A stretch of DNA of 64,000 bases from NCBI GenBank assembly GCA_000727475.1, contig KL647316.1, positions 1,219,750-1,283,749 of the forward strand, given 5' to 3'. The number at the start of each line of letters is the position of its first letter. The first letter of the stretch is position 1. Made by a program: the position numbers and the translations under genes. Shown piece by piece: positions 33,320 through 44,740 of this stretch. The notes below the pieces were generated by a model that worked only from the letters and a program-made list of their open reading frames with translations, did not search any database and had not been told where the DNA came from. The DNA comes from Sarcocystis neurona. Its lineage: Eukaryota > Apicomplexa > Conoidasida > Eucoccidiorida > Sarcocystidae.

Positions 33320-33397
33320 ATGCAGGCGTGGGAGAGCGAGCGAAGCAACGTCCATGTAGGCATGCAAGATATTAGGCAGCAACAGGAGGCCGAGAGG
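33320..33397 (+). CDS. small coiled-coil tail exon of the Uso1-like gene
   Basis: Acceptor tgtgcgtag, then MQAWESERSNVH. Two phase-0 donors are possible: GTAGGC after 33355 (12 codons) or GTGCGA after 33397 (26 codons, adding GMQDIRQQQEAER). The longer form makes the better coiled coil. Confidence 0.45.
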
Positions 33398-35125
33398 GTG
33401 CGAAGAGTCGTAGCTGCAACAAGGCAAACGGAGAGCGGCAAACCTTTTGGAGTCAGCAGGGGAATGGAACCTTGTGGTCCTGGAGTGTTAATGTATGGGA
33501 GTAGTGTTTGCTTACCACCACCACGTATACTCGAACGTGCGTGGACTCACAGCTGCAGGCGCCTCTCTACAAAGTCTACTCAGCATACAGAGAAACCTAC
33601 ATATATATATATATATATGGGGAGATATATATATATATATACACACTCATACAGACATGTGCGATATATATGTATATGAATGTATATTGATACACGTTCA
33701 TATACAAATGGACGGGTGCCTATTTATATATGACGTAGACGCATGCTATGGGTTCGTATATGTATATGTGGGTAGAACGTATATGTGTCTACGTATGTCG
33801 ACCGATAGATAGAGACTGTGTATATACGTTTGTCTGCGTATCCCTAAGCGCCTTTCTGTGGGAGCTGTGTATATAGGTGTACGTGGGTAGCTGTTGGCGT
33901 GGAAAATGAGAGCTGCGGGAATTGCAGCTTGTCCTCTGCAAAAACGAAACGTGGACAGCCTATACGCATGATTCGCCGTGTTGCATGTGGTGCGCACTTG
34001 CGCCCGTATACACCTCCGTGAATATGGGTAGACATACATATATATATGTGCAACACGTGTACGTGGGCGTGATGTACACGTGTATGCCTATTTCTGACCG
34101 TGTACGCCTCCGGCAATATGAGTAAAGATATACATATATATATAATGTGCACGTGGACGTGGTATGCGTGTGTGTGCGTACGTTGTTATCTGTGATTGTA
34201 TTGAAGAGGAGGTAGACAGGCAGGCGAACAGGGCAACAGTCGCACAAGGATCTGGATGAATGTACAGCTTCTCGAGGCTGGCGGTTGCGCGTGATTGCTT
34301 CCCTGTGTGATGCGCGTGAGGAGAACCAGAAGCGTGTACAGAGTGTGTCTATTCGTGCGCGTGTGTGTGTGGAGTGTACCGACACCTCGTGGCTAGCGCA
34401 CACCCTTGGTGGCTTCCTGTATCCAAGTAGAAATAAGGGAAGAATATCCAGCACCAGGCCAACTGAGCTGGACGCACTTGTGTGGAATATAGTGTGAGGC
34501 ATTGCTCGGTGTAGGGCCGAAGTTATGCAGCTCTTCCCGGCATTGCCGGCCCCCATCTTTGTAGATGTGTTTTTGTGTGCACTGGGTACACGCGTCTGTA
34601 TCTACGTGCTGGTGTATGTACACCGGAAGGCGTCATCAAAGCCACCGGCGGGTATGTCAGTTGTATCGCGTGCTTTGTGGGGCGTCTGTATATGTTGTCG
34701 CCAGCCTCGGACCCCTCTCAAGCGCTTGCTGCATGCGTGTCCCGTTGGGTAGAGGGAGACAGGGCTGCATCCTCCTCTCGTTCGTATGCGGGTAACGGGC
34801 TGCCACCTGCGCGACTTGCTGCTGTTCACTCTTGCGGCGGCTGCTGCGTCGTTCGTTGGGCTGCGAAGATGCGTGTGTTGTCGAAACTCGCGCTGCTGCT
34901 CGCGAGCATCTTCGGTGGTGCTGCGTTGGTTTTGCGGTTGCTGACGATGTGATGACGCCTTCGCAGCAGACTGCTGCGCCGAAAAGTGGCCGAGCGGCTG
35001 CTCCTGGTGCATGTGCAGGCGCAGTCGGCGTGCAGAGATTTCCTCCTGACGAAGAGTGAGGTTGTTGCAGCGCACACGCTCGCAGTCGCATGTTTTGCTC
35101 GCTTGTGGGTCGCTGCTGCTTGCAG
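33398..35125 (+). other. intron or intergenic interval before the last long exon
   Basis: Contains (AT)n and TATG repeats at 33598-33690 and near 34040 and 34135. No exon is certain. The interval ends with the acceptor cgctgctgcttgcag. If the next exon belongs to another gene, its promoter and first exons should lie here. Confidence 0.4.
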
Positions 35126-37558
35126 GCACTGCTGGGTCTGCTCGATTTTCTCGCCCGTAAAGTCCCTGACTGCCTGCAGTACATGTGCAGCCTCTCGGAG
35201 TTGCCGTGTACGTACACAGCAGAGTTCCGGGCGCTGCAGCAGCAGCTGCGAGACGGACCCGAAGGAGGCGGCCGCGGAAGCAGCACCAGCAGCAACAGCG
35301 TCGGTGACGCCGTCGCTGCCCTGCCCACCCAGCGTGCAGCGGCAGGAACCGGTGGAGAACAAACAAACTCTGATCCTGCTGTACAACACGTCGAAAAGGA
35401 CGCCCCAGCGGCAGCGCACCTGACGACGCCAGCAGCGACGAACGCACCGCAAGAGGCAGCAACTCCAGAAGGAGCAGGCTTTACATTGATCGACGCAACG
35501 ACAACGCGAGTAGAAGCACCGGCCACCGATGCGGCTGCCCCTCGTGGAGAGGCACAGACACAAAATGCAGAGGTTGCAGCAGGAGCGTGGCCGTCCCAGG
35601 AAGCCTTGCCGCGGGGCCTTCCTGTAACAACAGCAACGGAAGCAGTTGGCGGTCGTGCACACACCGCCGTTCTCTCGGAGCCGGGGACGCAGCAGCCACC
35701 AGCAGCAGGAGACTCTGTGGCAACAGCAGAGCCGCTGCCTTCAGCAAGAAAGGCAAGCGGAGTGGATCTCGCTGCGGTGCTCGTGAGTCCGTCGATTGTA
35801 ATTCGACAACAGCAGCGAGTCGAGGAAGAACAGCTGCAGCAGGGAATTGAAGAGGAGCAGCGGCACGCGTTCGCGGCGGAAGACATACTGCAGCTGCCAC
35901 CAGAGCGGAAGCGGCCAGACGACGTGCAGGAGCAGGAGGGGCGGCGGCCTGAGATAGAGGAAAGTTACCCACGTGGAGCAGCGGGCGCGTCTGCTCCTGC
36001 GTTGCTCATAGACGTACTCGGTGACGTACCGGCGAGCACGAACCGCAGCAGTGGAGCTCCAGGGGAGGCGAGCTGCACTGTAGCCCCAGCCCAGGAGGGT
36101 GCGGCCGCTGCTGAGCCGTCAGCTGTTTGGAGCGAAGAAGATACCGGAGCAGGCAGCAGCAGTAGCCGCGGCCTTAGTACGAGTGGCAGGGACGCAGAAG
36201 TTGCTGAACAGAACAACCACGGCAGTCCAGGCCGAAGGAAAAAGTTAGCGATGCCGAGCCAGTCGCACACAGGTGTGTCTGTATCGGATGCCGCTACGAC
36301 GGCAGCACCTGCAGTAGAGTATCCAGGTGACAACTGCGACTCTGCCGTCCTAGGTGCCGCAGCAGCGGTCGCTGATGGCAGGCCGACAACAGCAAACCCT
36401 GAGGGTACGTTGGCAGTAGAAACTCTGCCGACACCCACTCCACCTGTGGAGAAACAGACAAGTTCTGCGAAGATAGGGACGTGGGGACGGTTTTTTCCGT
36501 GGGGAAAAAGAACCAGCGATTGGCGCAGCAGTGGCGAGAGCCACAGCAACGCGAGCGAATCCGTGCCACAGCAGCAGCAGCAGGGACAAGACCTTTCCGG
36601 GCAGCCTCCAGTTGGAGCGACGTTGCTGAATGAGGAGCACCAGGACGATCCTCCAGATGCGACAGCGAGGGGGCAGGTTGGTGAACAATCACAGCTGCAG
36701 AACGGCGTCGCTTCTCTGCGGCAGCTTCAGCCCCCTCGACAATTTTCAGGAGTTCCTGAAGATGGTCATGCTGACTTGTTGCGTGTACACTGCAATGTCG
36801 AGTCGACAACAAAAGGAACCGTGCAGCCCTCAGATGGGCGTACAATGTTAAATGTTTTTCCGCCGCATATTGGGTTCCAGTACACGAACGCAAGCAGCAC
36901 CGGCAGCAGCGTGGATATTTCGGTAATGAAAAGCAGTCCAGAGGCAGCTGCAGCAGCGTCAGAGCAGCACGAGGTGGACAACCAGGAAATACGACGGCGT
37001 GACGAGTCACACCCGCAGGTGGGCGAAGCGCAACTGCACCCTGGGCTGTCCTTCCAGCGAGCTGGTTCGCTGCTGCACCAGCCCGACGAGCTGCAGCAAG
37101 ACCAGCAGCCGCCGCTGCAGCGTCATCCAGAGACGCCTCAGCAAGAACACGGTCCGCACCAGCGGCAGCAGGCATCCCTGCTTGAGGCAAACCCACGTCC
37201 CGCGTCCCACCGGACAGAACAGGAGGAAATAATAGTGCAAGAGAACCAGGAAGTAGGCGACGCAGGTGATGGAAATGGTAATGCAGACGGGGGAACGGCC
37301 GTTCAAGCGCCGGCAGCCACACCTGCGGATGCCGCAGCAGTGGCAGCGGCAGGGCCGGGAGCAGCAGCGGCAGCTGGCTACACTTTTGAAATGTACTGGA
37401 CCGCTGTGCTTAAGGAGATGGAGAACGTGCAGCTGACAGCGGAGCAACGCGAAGAGCTTGAGACGTATCGGCTGCAGTGTCAACAGTACTTCCACGACCT
37501 TCGATTGCAGCAGCAGTATTACTGTTCTCAGCAGTGGCAGGAACACGCTGGTACTTAG
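35126..37558 (+). CDS. long terminal exon, probable C-terminus of the Uso1-like gene or a separate gene
   Basis: 810 codons plus stop, entered in phase 0 at the acceptor gctgcttgcag. It starts ALLGLLDFLARKVPDCLQYM, which resembles the p115 tail motif DLLVLLADQDQKILSLKNKL. A long low-complexity region follows, rich in Ala, Glu, Pro, Gln, Ser and Thr, with no membrane segment. It ends in a compact helical motif, YTFEMYWTAVLKEMENVQLT, then EELETYRLQCQQYFHDL and a Gln/Tyr-rich end. In-frame phase and position favour the last exon of the Uso1-like gene; p115 has only a short acidic end there, so an 800-residue extension would be unusual. The frame also has an upstream Met at 35090, so an independent gene cannot be ruled out. 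Beyond the stop the CAG repeats cease. Confidence 0.55.
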   Translation, partial: ALLGLLDFLARKVPDCLQYMCSLSELPCTYTAEFRALQQQLRDGPEGGGRGSSTSSNSVGDAVAALPTQRAAAGTGGEQTNSDPAVQHVEKDAPAAAHLTTPAATNAPQEAATPEGAGFTLIDATTTRVEAPATDAAAPRGEAQTQNAEVAAGAWPSQEALPRGLPVTTATEAVGGRAHTAVLSEPGTQQPPAAGDSVATAEPLPSARKASGVDLAAVLVSPSIVIRQQQRVEEEQLQQGIEEEQRHAFAAEDILQLPPERKRPDDVQEQEGRRPEIEESYPRGAAGASAPALLIDVLGDVPASTNRSSGAPGEASCTVAPAQEGAAAAEPSAVWSEEDTGAGSSSSRGLSTSGRDAEVAEQNNHGSPGRRKKLAMPSQSHTGVSVSDAATTAAPAVEYPGDNCDSAVLGAAAAVADGRPTTANPEGTLAVETLPTPTPPVEKQTSSAKIGTWGRFFPWGKRTSDWRSSGESHSNASESVPQQQQQGQDLSGQPPVGATLLNEEHQDDPPDATARGQVGEQSQLQNGVASLRQLQPPRQFSGVPEDGHADLLRVHCNVESTTKGTVQPSDGRTMLNVFPPHIGFQYTNASSTGSSVDISVMKSSPEAAAAASEQHEVDNQEIRRRDESHPQVGEAQLHPGLSFQRAGSLLHQPDELQQDQQPPLQRHPETPQQEHGPHQRQQASLLEANPRPASHRTEQEEIIVQENQEVGDAGDGNGNADGGTAVQAPAATPADAAAVAAAGPGAAAAAGYTFEMYWTAVLKEMENVQLTAEQREELETYRLQCQQYFHDLRLQQQYYCSQQWQEHAGT

Positions 37559-38041
37559 CAGCAGTGTCACGACATGTACGCAGCAGTGTAGCAGCAAGAC
37601 AGCCGAGCCGTGGAAAAGAGTGCCAAACAGTTTCAAGCCGTCCGTGTTCATTGTGACGCCGGAGTGCAGCTGCGGGACTGGGTGCAGACAAACAGAAATC
37701 CTCCGCACTGACTAGTCGCAAGTACGTGTGGCAGCAGTGTTGCTCCCTTCCATTGCTGCAGCAGCAAGTCACTTTGTGCCACACGGACAGCGCTCGAGTC
37801 CCATCAGTAGGGCTGAGACAAAGTTCGCAGCACAGTTCTGAAGTAGTGCAACGTCGAGCATGACCTGTTTTCGGTGTTCATATATCATTTGGGAGAGGAG
37901 CAGCTGGGTTGACTGTTACCAAACCTCAACATCCGTCGTGCACGAAGCGCTTTTGTAGAAACCGTCCATGAATACCAATCACAAGAAGCAGGACCACAGT
38001 CGAGGTCGTCCTTTTTCAGTTTTCCCTCACCGTGAGGGGGC
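37559..38041. other. intergenic DNA at the repeat-rich to repeat-poor boundary
   Basis: Follows the TAG at 37556-37558 and presumably includes the 3' untranslated region of the upstream gene. CAG units stop here. No gene, tRNA or clear regulatory site was seen. Confidence 0.5.
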
Positions 38042-38512
38042 ATGCTTTTCAAAATCAACGACGAGACCGTACCACATAGGAAAGGACAGAAGCAGACGTT
38101 TCAAATACCTCATCACCATGCTGAGTGGTTTTGTATTGTGGTAAATCGTGTTTCTGGAACGTTGAACAGACGCGTGGAAACCTCGTTCCAAAGACGGCAA
38201 GAATACGTCCTGTGTATTCACGCCTCCACGCACATACGAAGACTGCTGCAGGGTATAGAATCCGCCACACACCTCATGTCGGAGTGCCGTGCGGACCGGA
38301 TGTGCTGCTTCATTTGTCCTTTTTACGTAAGTGCTGTGGTCCGTGTCAACTTTAGGGTCACGAGCGTGCAGCGTAGAAATTTTGCGAGGAATACGCCTGT
38401 CCGTGCGGCTGCTGCCACTGGTGCCGCGCAGGCTGCTTCGCCTGCAGACAGCCTCGCCAACCGTGGCCTCACTAGTAGCCGCTCTGCGTCCTGCAACGAC
38501 AAGTGCAAGTAG
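38042..38512 (+). CDS. candidate coding segment, unknown product
   Basis: A 156-codon frame, MLFKINDETVPHRKGQKQTF, later AEWFCIVVNRVSGTLNRRVE and VVRVNFRVTSVQRRNFARN. Alternating hydrophobic residues suggest beta-strands. A second coding-like piece follows an acceptor (tatatatag) at about 38603 and runs to 38886 (GDVTVTLAALLLSTQGEALR). They may be exons of the scattered gene further right. No family recognised. Confidence 0.3.
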   Translation: MLFKINDETVPHRKGQKQTFQIPHHHAEWFCIVVNRVSGTLNRRVETSFQRRQEYVLCIHASTHIRRLLQGIESATHLMSECRADRMCCFICPFYVSAVVRVNFRVTSVQRRNFARNTPVRAAAATGAAQAASPADSLANRGLTSSRSASCNDKCK

Positions 38513-38886
38513 AAAGGGATCGAACGTAAATTCTTACCTGGAGAGGTTTGCTTGTGTGCACATTATTTCTGCATGTATGCGTGTATGTGTATATATATAT
38601 AGGTGTGCAGAGCAAGGAAGAATGTATCAGCCGACACACTACACCGTGTACAAAATTAAATCCGCAAGAAAAGGGAGACGTGACGGTGACATTAGCCGCA
38701 CTCTTGCTGTCTACACAGGGCGAAGCTTTGCGTTGTGGGGTGTGGACGTCCTCAAAACCTATTCGGTGTCACTGTCAAAGCAACGAGAAGGGCGGGCCCT
38801 ACACTGGCGGAATATATCAGCGTAGACAACTGGCTGCGGATCTCGTTGCTACGCTCCAGTATAGCTGTTATCCTACAATCGAGTAA

Positions 38887-41169
38887 CAGCTCCGGAGGGC
38901 AATAACAGATTATCCTTTCCATGTCCCCGCGATCCGCCGTTTACAAGTGACGCCATGAGTTGTTCCAGGTGCACAGAATAGTTAGTTTCTGTAGATCCTG
39001 AATATGCAGACCAGCAGTTTTCCCTCGCCAGTGCGACTAACTGTGTATTCCACAGTTGCCAAAAAACCGTAATGTGTCGTCAGTATTCAGTTCAAGAAGT
39101 ACGTGTAATCGTTCGCAGAGTACTGCTGTTCAGGACTACGTGGTAGAGCTGCTGGTATTTTGCTTCTTGCACGTTCATGCCGAAGTACCACAGAATCTCA
39201 ACTGCATTTGTCAACACAAAAAATTTGAGTTCACCAGAACTGACGAGCGAATCTGCACCGAATAACTACAGAGGGAGAGCTATCGTATGCAATCTCCACG
39301 GAGCTGCAGTCTCTCTTTTTACAAAAGTTTCCATTTTCGTGTATTTGTGCAGTCAATGTCCGCCACCTTGCGGAGAAAAAACGGCGTCTCGTATGCAGTG
39401 CAGGCTAGGGAAACCATAGCTGGTGACAGAGAGGAGAACTGCTGTGCATGCAGGCATTGAAACACGAAAACCCATCCACTGCTGGTGGGTGGTGATTCAA
39501 TCTTACTGTGCGGTAGGCTGCAAGACTTACCTATCGCAGCATGTTAAAAAAACGCAGGTGTTCATGCTTCTGGTCATCACATGCAGGCAAACTAGAGGAG
39601 CGGCGGCTGCGCAGGAGAGTTCATACCCGCTCATATGTAACTCCACCTTCGTGTGTCTCGGGAACGTCCCGCAGACTACGGTCCAGAGTAACAGTTTATC
39701 TTCCGAGTCTAATCCATTCTAATCCTGTACACTCACACCTACGATTCACGACCAAGCAAAGATTTTCCAGTTTCCAGTCGAACGCGCTTTTGCAGGATGT
39801 CGAAGCCACGGAGATGTCAGCAAGTACACCAGTGTGAGATGCGCGTCCATAGAAATGTGATGCACATTTCTCTGTACAGACCTGTGTTATCCTGGGGCGT
39901 AGTTGTAAAAAATGTGGACAGACACTTGCCAATATTTTTACATATACCCACACGTAAAGGGCGGGCTGCGGCTCTGCCTTCGAAGATGTGCAAGTTGTGT
40001 ACACACATCCGTATATCTGTATGTATAAACACATGCACTGCCGCATTCGGGTGTACCGCGTCGACTTCACAAGTGTAGCCACAAGATATATGCACGTGGT
40101 CGCGTGTCTAAATACACGCAGACCTCAAGCAGGCAGTCGACAATGCAGAGAGTAACCAAGCAGTTCCGCGGGCATGGATGATCATGCATATGTATATTCA
40201 CACGCGGAAGTAGATGGGAAGACACAAAAAGCAAGCAGGCACTCAGGAGGATCTTGCACCCATTTGGACAGACTTTTGCTGCTGAATATCAGCAGGTATA
40301 ACGTTGTGAAAGTAAATGGGAAGACACAAAAAGGAAGCACTCTGTCAGGAGGATCTTGGACCCATCGAGAAGGGCTTTTGCTAGTGAATACCACAAGGTA
40401 TAACTTCGCGCAGCCTCTTAGGCCGCTTACGCCCTGCTCAACACTACCTCCGGCTTCTGGTAAGCAGAAAGATCGTATACGTTCAGGATTTTGCTCGTCT
40501 AATTCTACTCATCAGCTTTCCTACCAAAATTTCTCCCATGTTTTTGCGAGCGCCAACGCAGATGATTATGTTGATCGAGTGGAATTCGTATAGAGGACAC
40601 TCCACTACGATGAGGTCTTTTCCTCGTCGGGTCGCGACTCTCAACAGATACGTACCCGTCTGCATGATTCGATTTATCGACACCAGCGTGACAGGGAGAC
40701 TGCCCGCCGAGCAGACTCGTACGTGGGTGCACGTGGAAAAGCTCTATTTGTGACTAAATTTCTTTGTTAACTCCAAGGGTACGTATCTTCTGCATATAGT
40801 GATAGGCACTCGAAATCCAAACACGTGCAACAGCCACTAGTGCTTCACAGGTGTTTGCCAGATCTACCGGAGAGGCCTCGAACAATCTAAAACTGCAGGC
40901 TGAACAGTCCCCCCTGCTTCCTCGTTACGAAAGAGAGTAGTTCACGATTAGCGGCTACGGCGTGCGCAAGTGCGTCCGTACAGGGCGAAGGCTCTACTGC
41001 ATCGCTTCACCTTCTTGTTTTCCCCGGACTCTCCAAGCACTGTACGAGTTCTCAAGATTATCCGTTCGTGCTCCTCCGAAGCACAACATTCATAATTAAG
41101 CTACGAAAATGCAGTATACTGACTTGCACAGGTGGATCTGCGCGTGTGACTAATTCGCTTGTCCACTAT
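38887..41169 (+). other. repeat-poor interval with weak coding-like pieces
   Basis: Short plus-strand frames that do not look random include 39056-39265 (VVELLVFCFLHVHAEVPQNL), 39797-39990 (MHISLYRPVLSWGVVVKNVD) and 40538-40753 (RYVPVCMIRFIDTSVTGRLP). Each is closed by stops. They may be exons of one large gene or relics. Confidence 0.25.
40207..40411 (+). repeat. two-copy tandem duplication, period 102 bp
   Basis: TAGATGGGAAGACACAAAAA at 40211 and TAAATGGGAAGACACAAAAA at 40313 begin two copies that stay alignable through AGGAGGATCTTG, CTTTTGCT, GTGAATA/CTGAATA and AGGTATAAC. Both copies are open in the same frame. Confidence 0.75.
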
Positions 41170-43943
41170 TTCCATTTGCGTTATCGCAGAAATACACGTA
41201 GATGACTCCACTACGATTAATTGCACGAACGTACGCCGTTGCAAGTCGTCGTCCAACCTTATGTCGTGGAAGTCATTCGTTCACGGCCTGCTGCTGCAGC
41301 AGAAAAGAAGTGGATTCCCTCTTGCGTACACCTGGTTCCTGCTTGAGAAGGACAGCCCGACTGTAAAGGCGCTTATCTCGTTGTTTACTCACTCGAAAAT
41401 GCCTCCTCCTACATGTGCGTCCTCAAACATAATTACAGGCACTTAGAAACGCCTGTTGACGTTACCAAGCTGGCAGTGGAGGCCGCAGCCAACAGCAGCC
41501 TTGTTCTGCTACGGTGCAAGCTCCCAAGCGACCTAAAAAAGTAGAGTAGCTGTTTCAACGTACGCCTCTATGCAGAAGTCGCTAGAAGATTCCGTTGTAT
41601 ATGAGTGGATATCTACTGAGGGAGTCCGAGACTGTGGTTGTTGGCAGCCTCTTAGGTTACACGGTTCCTGTAAACAGTAGCACGCGTAAGCTCCTCATTA
41701 TTGCCAACGGCTTCTTCGACAGTACATAAACATGCACCTAGCTCTACATTGACCACGTGTCTGCTCGTGGCAATCTGCCTTTCATCGAGATTTGCAGCAA
41801 TCCGGCATACTCACCATTGACGCTGCTTACACTAATACACTCGTGCTTCTGTTTGAATTCGAGGCACACGGATGCTTGCTGAGACATCATTTCCATGCTC
41901 GTCTATACAGGTGCACAACGGCATTATCTACGCTCATGTCGAACTGTGGGTCTTCTCGGTCTCTCTTCGCAATGTCAACAACTGCGGATTTCTTCGCCTC
42001 ATACTGTCAGCTTCAAAAACTCACGCGGGTGCATTCGCTGTTGGTTGTTTGCTGAAAATGTGTACAGACGTATACATAGTGCATGCATATTCCAGACGCC
42101 TTTACACATATACATATGTAAATGTATGTAAAAAACGTGGGCTTATCTCTGGATGAAGTTCTACTTCCTTGCCACTTGTGCGCCGCTTCAAGTCGTATAA
42201 ACGATACGAATGCACATATTAGCGTGGCCTTTCCACGGACGTCTAGCGCTACCGTTGCGCCTTCAGGTCTGGACCCTGGCTGAGGATATGCCCACTAATC
42301 TCAAGCCCGGCTGTAAACATGTCGCTCGCTATACTTGTGCTCACCTGCAGAGGACTATAACCCTTTCTGGTCCGCCACGCTGAGGTGCAGACACGTTAAT
42401 GCGTTCCATAATTTTGCCAGAAGAATTGTTTGCAGTCTACTTCTTTTCTTCTACATCTGTTCTTCGGAGTTGTCTACCCACATTTCGCCGGCACGAAAAA
42501 GGCTCGCGGTACATTCTGGCGCCCGTGTTGCTGAGCGCAGCGGTACGCTTCTACGTTGACTCCGCTTCCTTCCCATCCTTTGGAGAGCCCGCGTAGCCCT
42601 GACCACTGTTGCTTGTGTCCTTCATGTTCTGATCCTCGCGGAGGGCGAATCCCGCCATCAACTATTGCATTACACCTCCAGTGTGTGTGCACAAGACATA
42701 CCGAGACGCCTTCCCGATTCTCTTCCATATGATTCATAGACAATGATCTCGCGCCTCCCCTTAAACCACACAAAGGATCAGCCATAGTTTGCTTTCTAAA
42801 AAAGAGTACTGAAGGTGCAAGGTGTTCCCGACAGTCGCCACACTCTTGAGGGGTTTCGCCGCAGACGCATGCCCCCTTGACTGCCTCCCGTCAATAGTGA
42901 GGCCTTGAACGTTCTACTGCGCCTGCGTCGCTCGCCTGGTTATGCAAATCACCTTCGTTCCCAAGAGTACTTCGAGTTAGATTCCACCGGATATACTGTG
43001 TTAACAGGAGACTGACTCACGTCGTGCTCGTTTGTAGTGGAAGTGGTACCAGTGGCTGGATGCCGCATCGGGCGGAACCAAGCTGCATTACGAATACCGT
43101 ACTTTTCGTGCACTAGACAATATAGTAACTCTCCTCATGTACTTCCTCTTCAATAAGGAACTACCACAGTATTCATTTACCCCCTCTATCCCGGTCTCTT
43201 ATCGGTAACTGTATTTGCAATCATCTCTCTTCGCATTACTTACGGTTATGAAGAGACCACCCACTTACGCGCCTTTTGCGTTCTGCTAAGATGTCCACCA
43301 AGTGTCTTATTGCAGAGCGCCATTAGCGCTTCAAAGGCAACGGTGATTGATTTCCCCACATTGTCCACCAGCACCCCAGTGATTTCCGCGCTCCCGTCCT
43401 ACGGGAGATGACAGATTTTGTCTTCCCGCGAAACGCGCACACATTTCATCTGTGTCGGCAATCTGCGAGGAAAGTTTCTTCCCGCACAGTAAACATACTG
43501 CCATGCTGCGTCATGCGGCTGCACCTTTCGGAAGTCTACCTCGATCGGTCAGCCGACGATTACGGACCTCTCACGCGCCCCGATGTCTGGTCAGCTGCTC
43601 ATATTGTACTCCCCGCACGACTGAGTGAGCGTGGCTTCGTGCTGCTGGAGTTGCACGACATGAGAGACTGCGCCTCTAATTGCTTAGGGGTCGTCTGCGG
43701 GCCCGCGTGAGTGTCAACGCCTTCGACGGTTTGAAGAAAGTAAGTGTACGGCTTTAGGCTGTCCACCTAAACCGATGCGCACCTGTCTACCGGGACGAAG
43801 TGTGGCCAGACGGACTGCATTTTGCTGTCTCTCCCCTCGTCATAGTGCGCTTGGCTACTTCAAGGGTCCATCTACGTCTGACTGACGTGGGGGCCTTCGT
43901 TGACATCGACGACTACAAACGGCATAACATTGCTGCTGAGTGA
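41170..43943 (+). pseudogene. broken or multi-exon coding region, beta-rich protein of unknown family
   Basis: Coding-like peptides occur in plus-strand frames but are separated by stops and frame changes: 41347-41542 (GAYLVVYSLENASSYMCVLK, then ETPVDVTKLAVEAAANSSLV), 41900-42060 (NGIIYAHVELWVFSVSLRNV), 42402-42590 (LPEELFAVYFFSSTSVLRSC), 43408-43710 (MRLHLSEVYLDRSADDYGPL, then PARLSERGFVLLELHDMRDC) and 43779-43943 (YRDEVWPDGLHFAVSPLVIV). All have alternating hydrophobic residues as in beta-sandwich domains. Some edges carry possible splice sites, for example ttgcgttatcgcag near 41190. Either this is a live gene with many short exons or an ancient pseudogene; the sequence alone does not decide. 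Confidence 0.35.
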
Positions 43944-44579
43944 GACAGAATCGTCGCCATCGTGGAATGTATAGGGTTAGCTACGTAGCTTCAGTTCCTG
44001 TCTATATGTTTACTCTCCATCTCTTCCTGCCTGTGTAGGAAGAGGAAGCGCAGGTAGCGAGCGACCCCTATGTAGCGCGTCGGAGGCATTTTCACGTGTG
44101 TCTTCGCATATGAACACACCGTATTGTGTACGCACTTGAGTGTAAGTAGCCGTGGTGCCGTCCACCTACCACCTTCACTCACTCAGTCCGCAATGGTGCA
44201 CTCACGACGGCTTTGTCCTGGCAAATCTCTGCGGCGGGGCAGTGCTGTCATCTAGCTTAGTCCGAAGCTGGAGGAGACAACACATAGGAATTGGAGTGAA
44301 ACAGAGGTAACGTTTGTGGAGGGAACGGAGAGGCAGTATTGTCTACTTGTGCGTATACGATGTGTGCAGTGATGTACACAAACGGTCAGTTACACGTGTG
44401 TACTCGAGTGTACGCAGATACACGACAGTGCCTTGTGAACGGCTCCCGTAGGCTCTTGCTCGAGCAACGCAAGCAAGGACCGCCGAGTTTGGCGTCCCGC
44501 TGCTATCTATCTAGGCGGCCGCCGCCTATTTTTGACCAGTTTTTCGCAGGGGTGTCGCCAGCGCGCAATGGTGCGGCGT
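43944..44579. other. no gene recognised
   Basis: Repeat-poor DNA without long frames. Nothing functional was identified. Confidence 0.4.
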
Positions 44580-44740
44580 TGATCCGAACAAAAGCTGCGT
44601 CGCGCTACTGGTGCTGTCCTTGATGGTGCTGCTGCCGCTATTGGGTCGGCTGCGTTGGGACTGTCAAGCACGGGGACCCAGCGCGCCAGCCAGTACGAGC
44701 AGTGCATCACACCACAGGCCTTTGCATCAGCAGCTGCGAA
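44580..44740 (+). CDS. candidate exon of the scattered plus-strand gene
   Basis: Open frame reading LRRATGAVLDGAAAAIGSAA and later QYEQCITPQAFASAAAK, cut by a consensus donor GTAAGA at 44741 with two bases left over. The acceptor was not identified. It is one of the best individual exon candidates in this block. Confidence 0.35.

Noticed and set aside
34657..35886. 409-codon minus-strand frame
   Set aside because: Antisense shadow of the plus-strand exon at 35126; rich in Cys and Ser with no motif.
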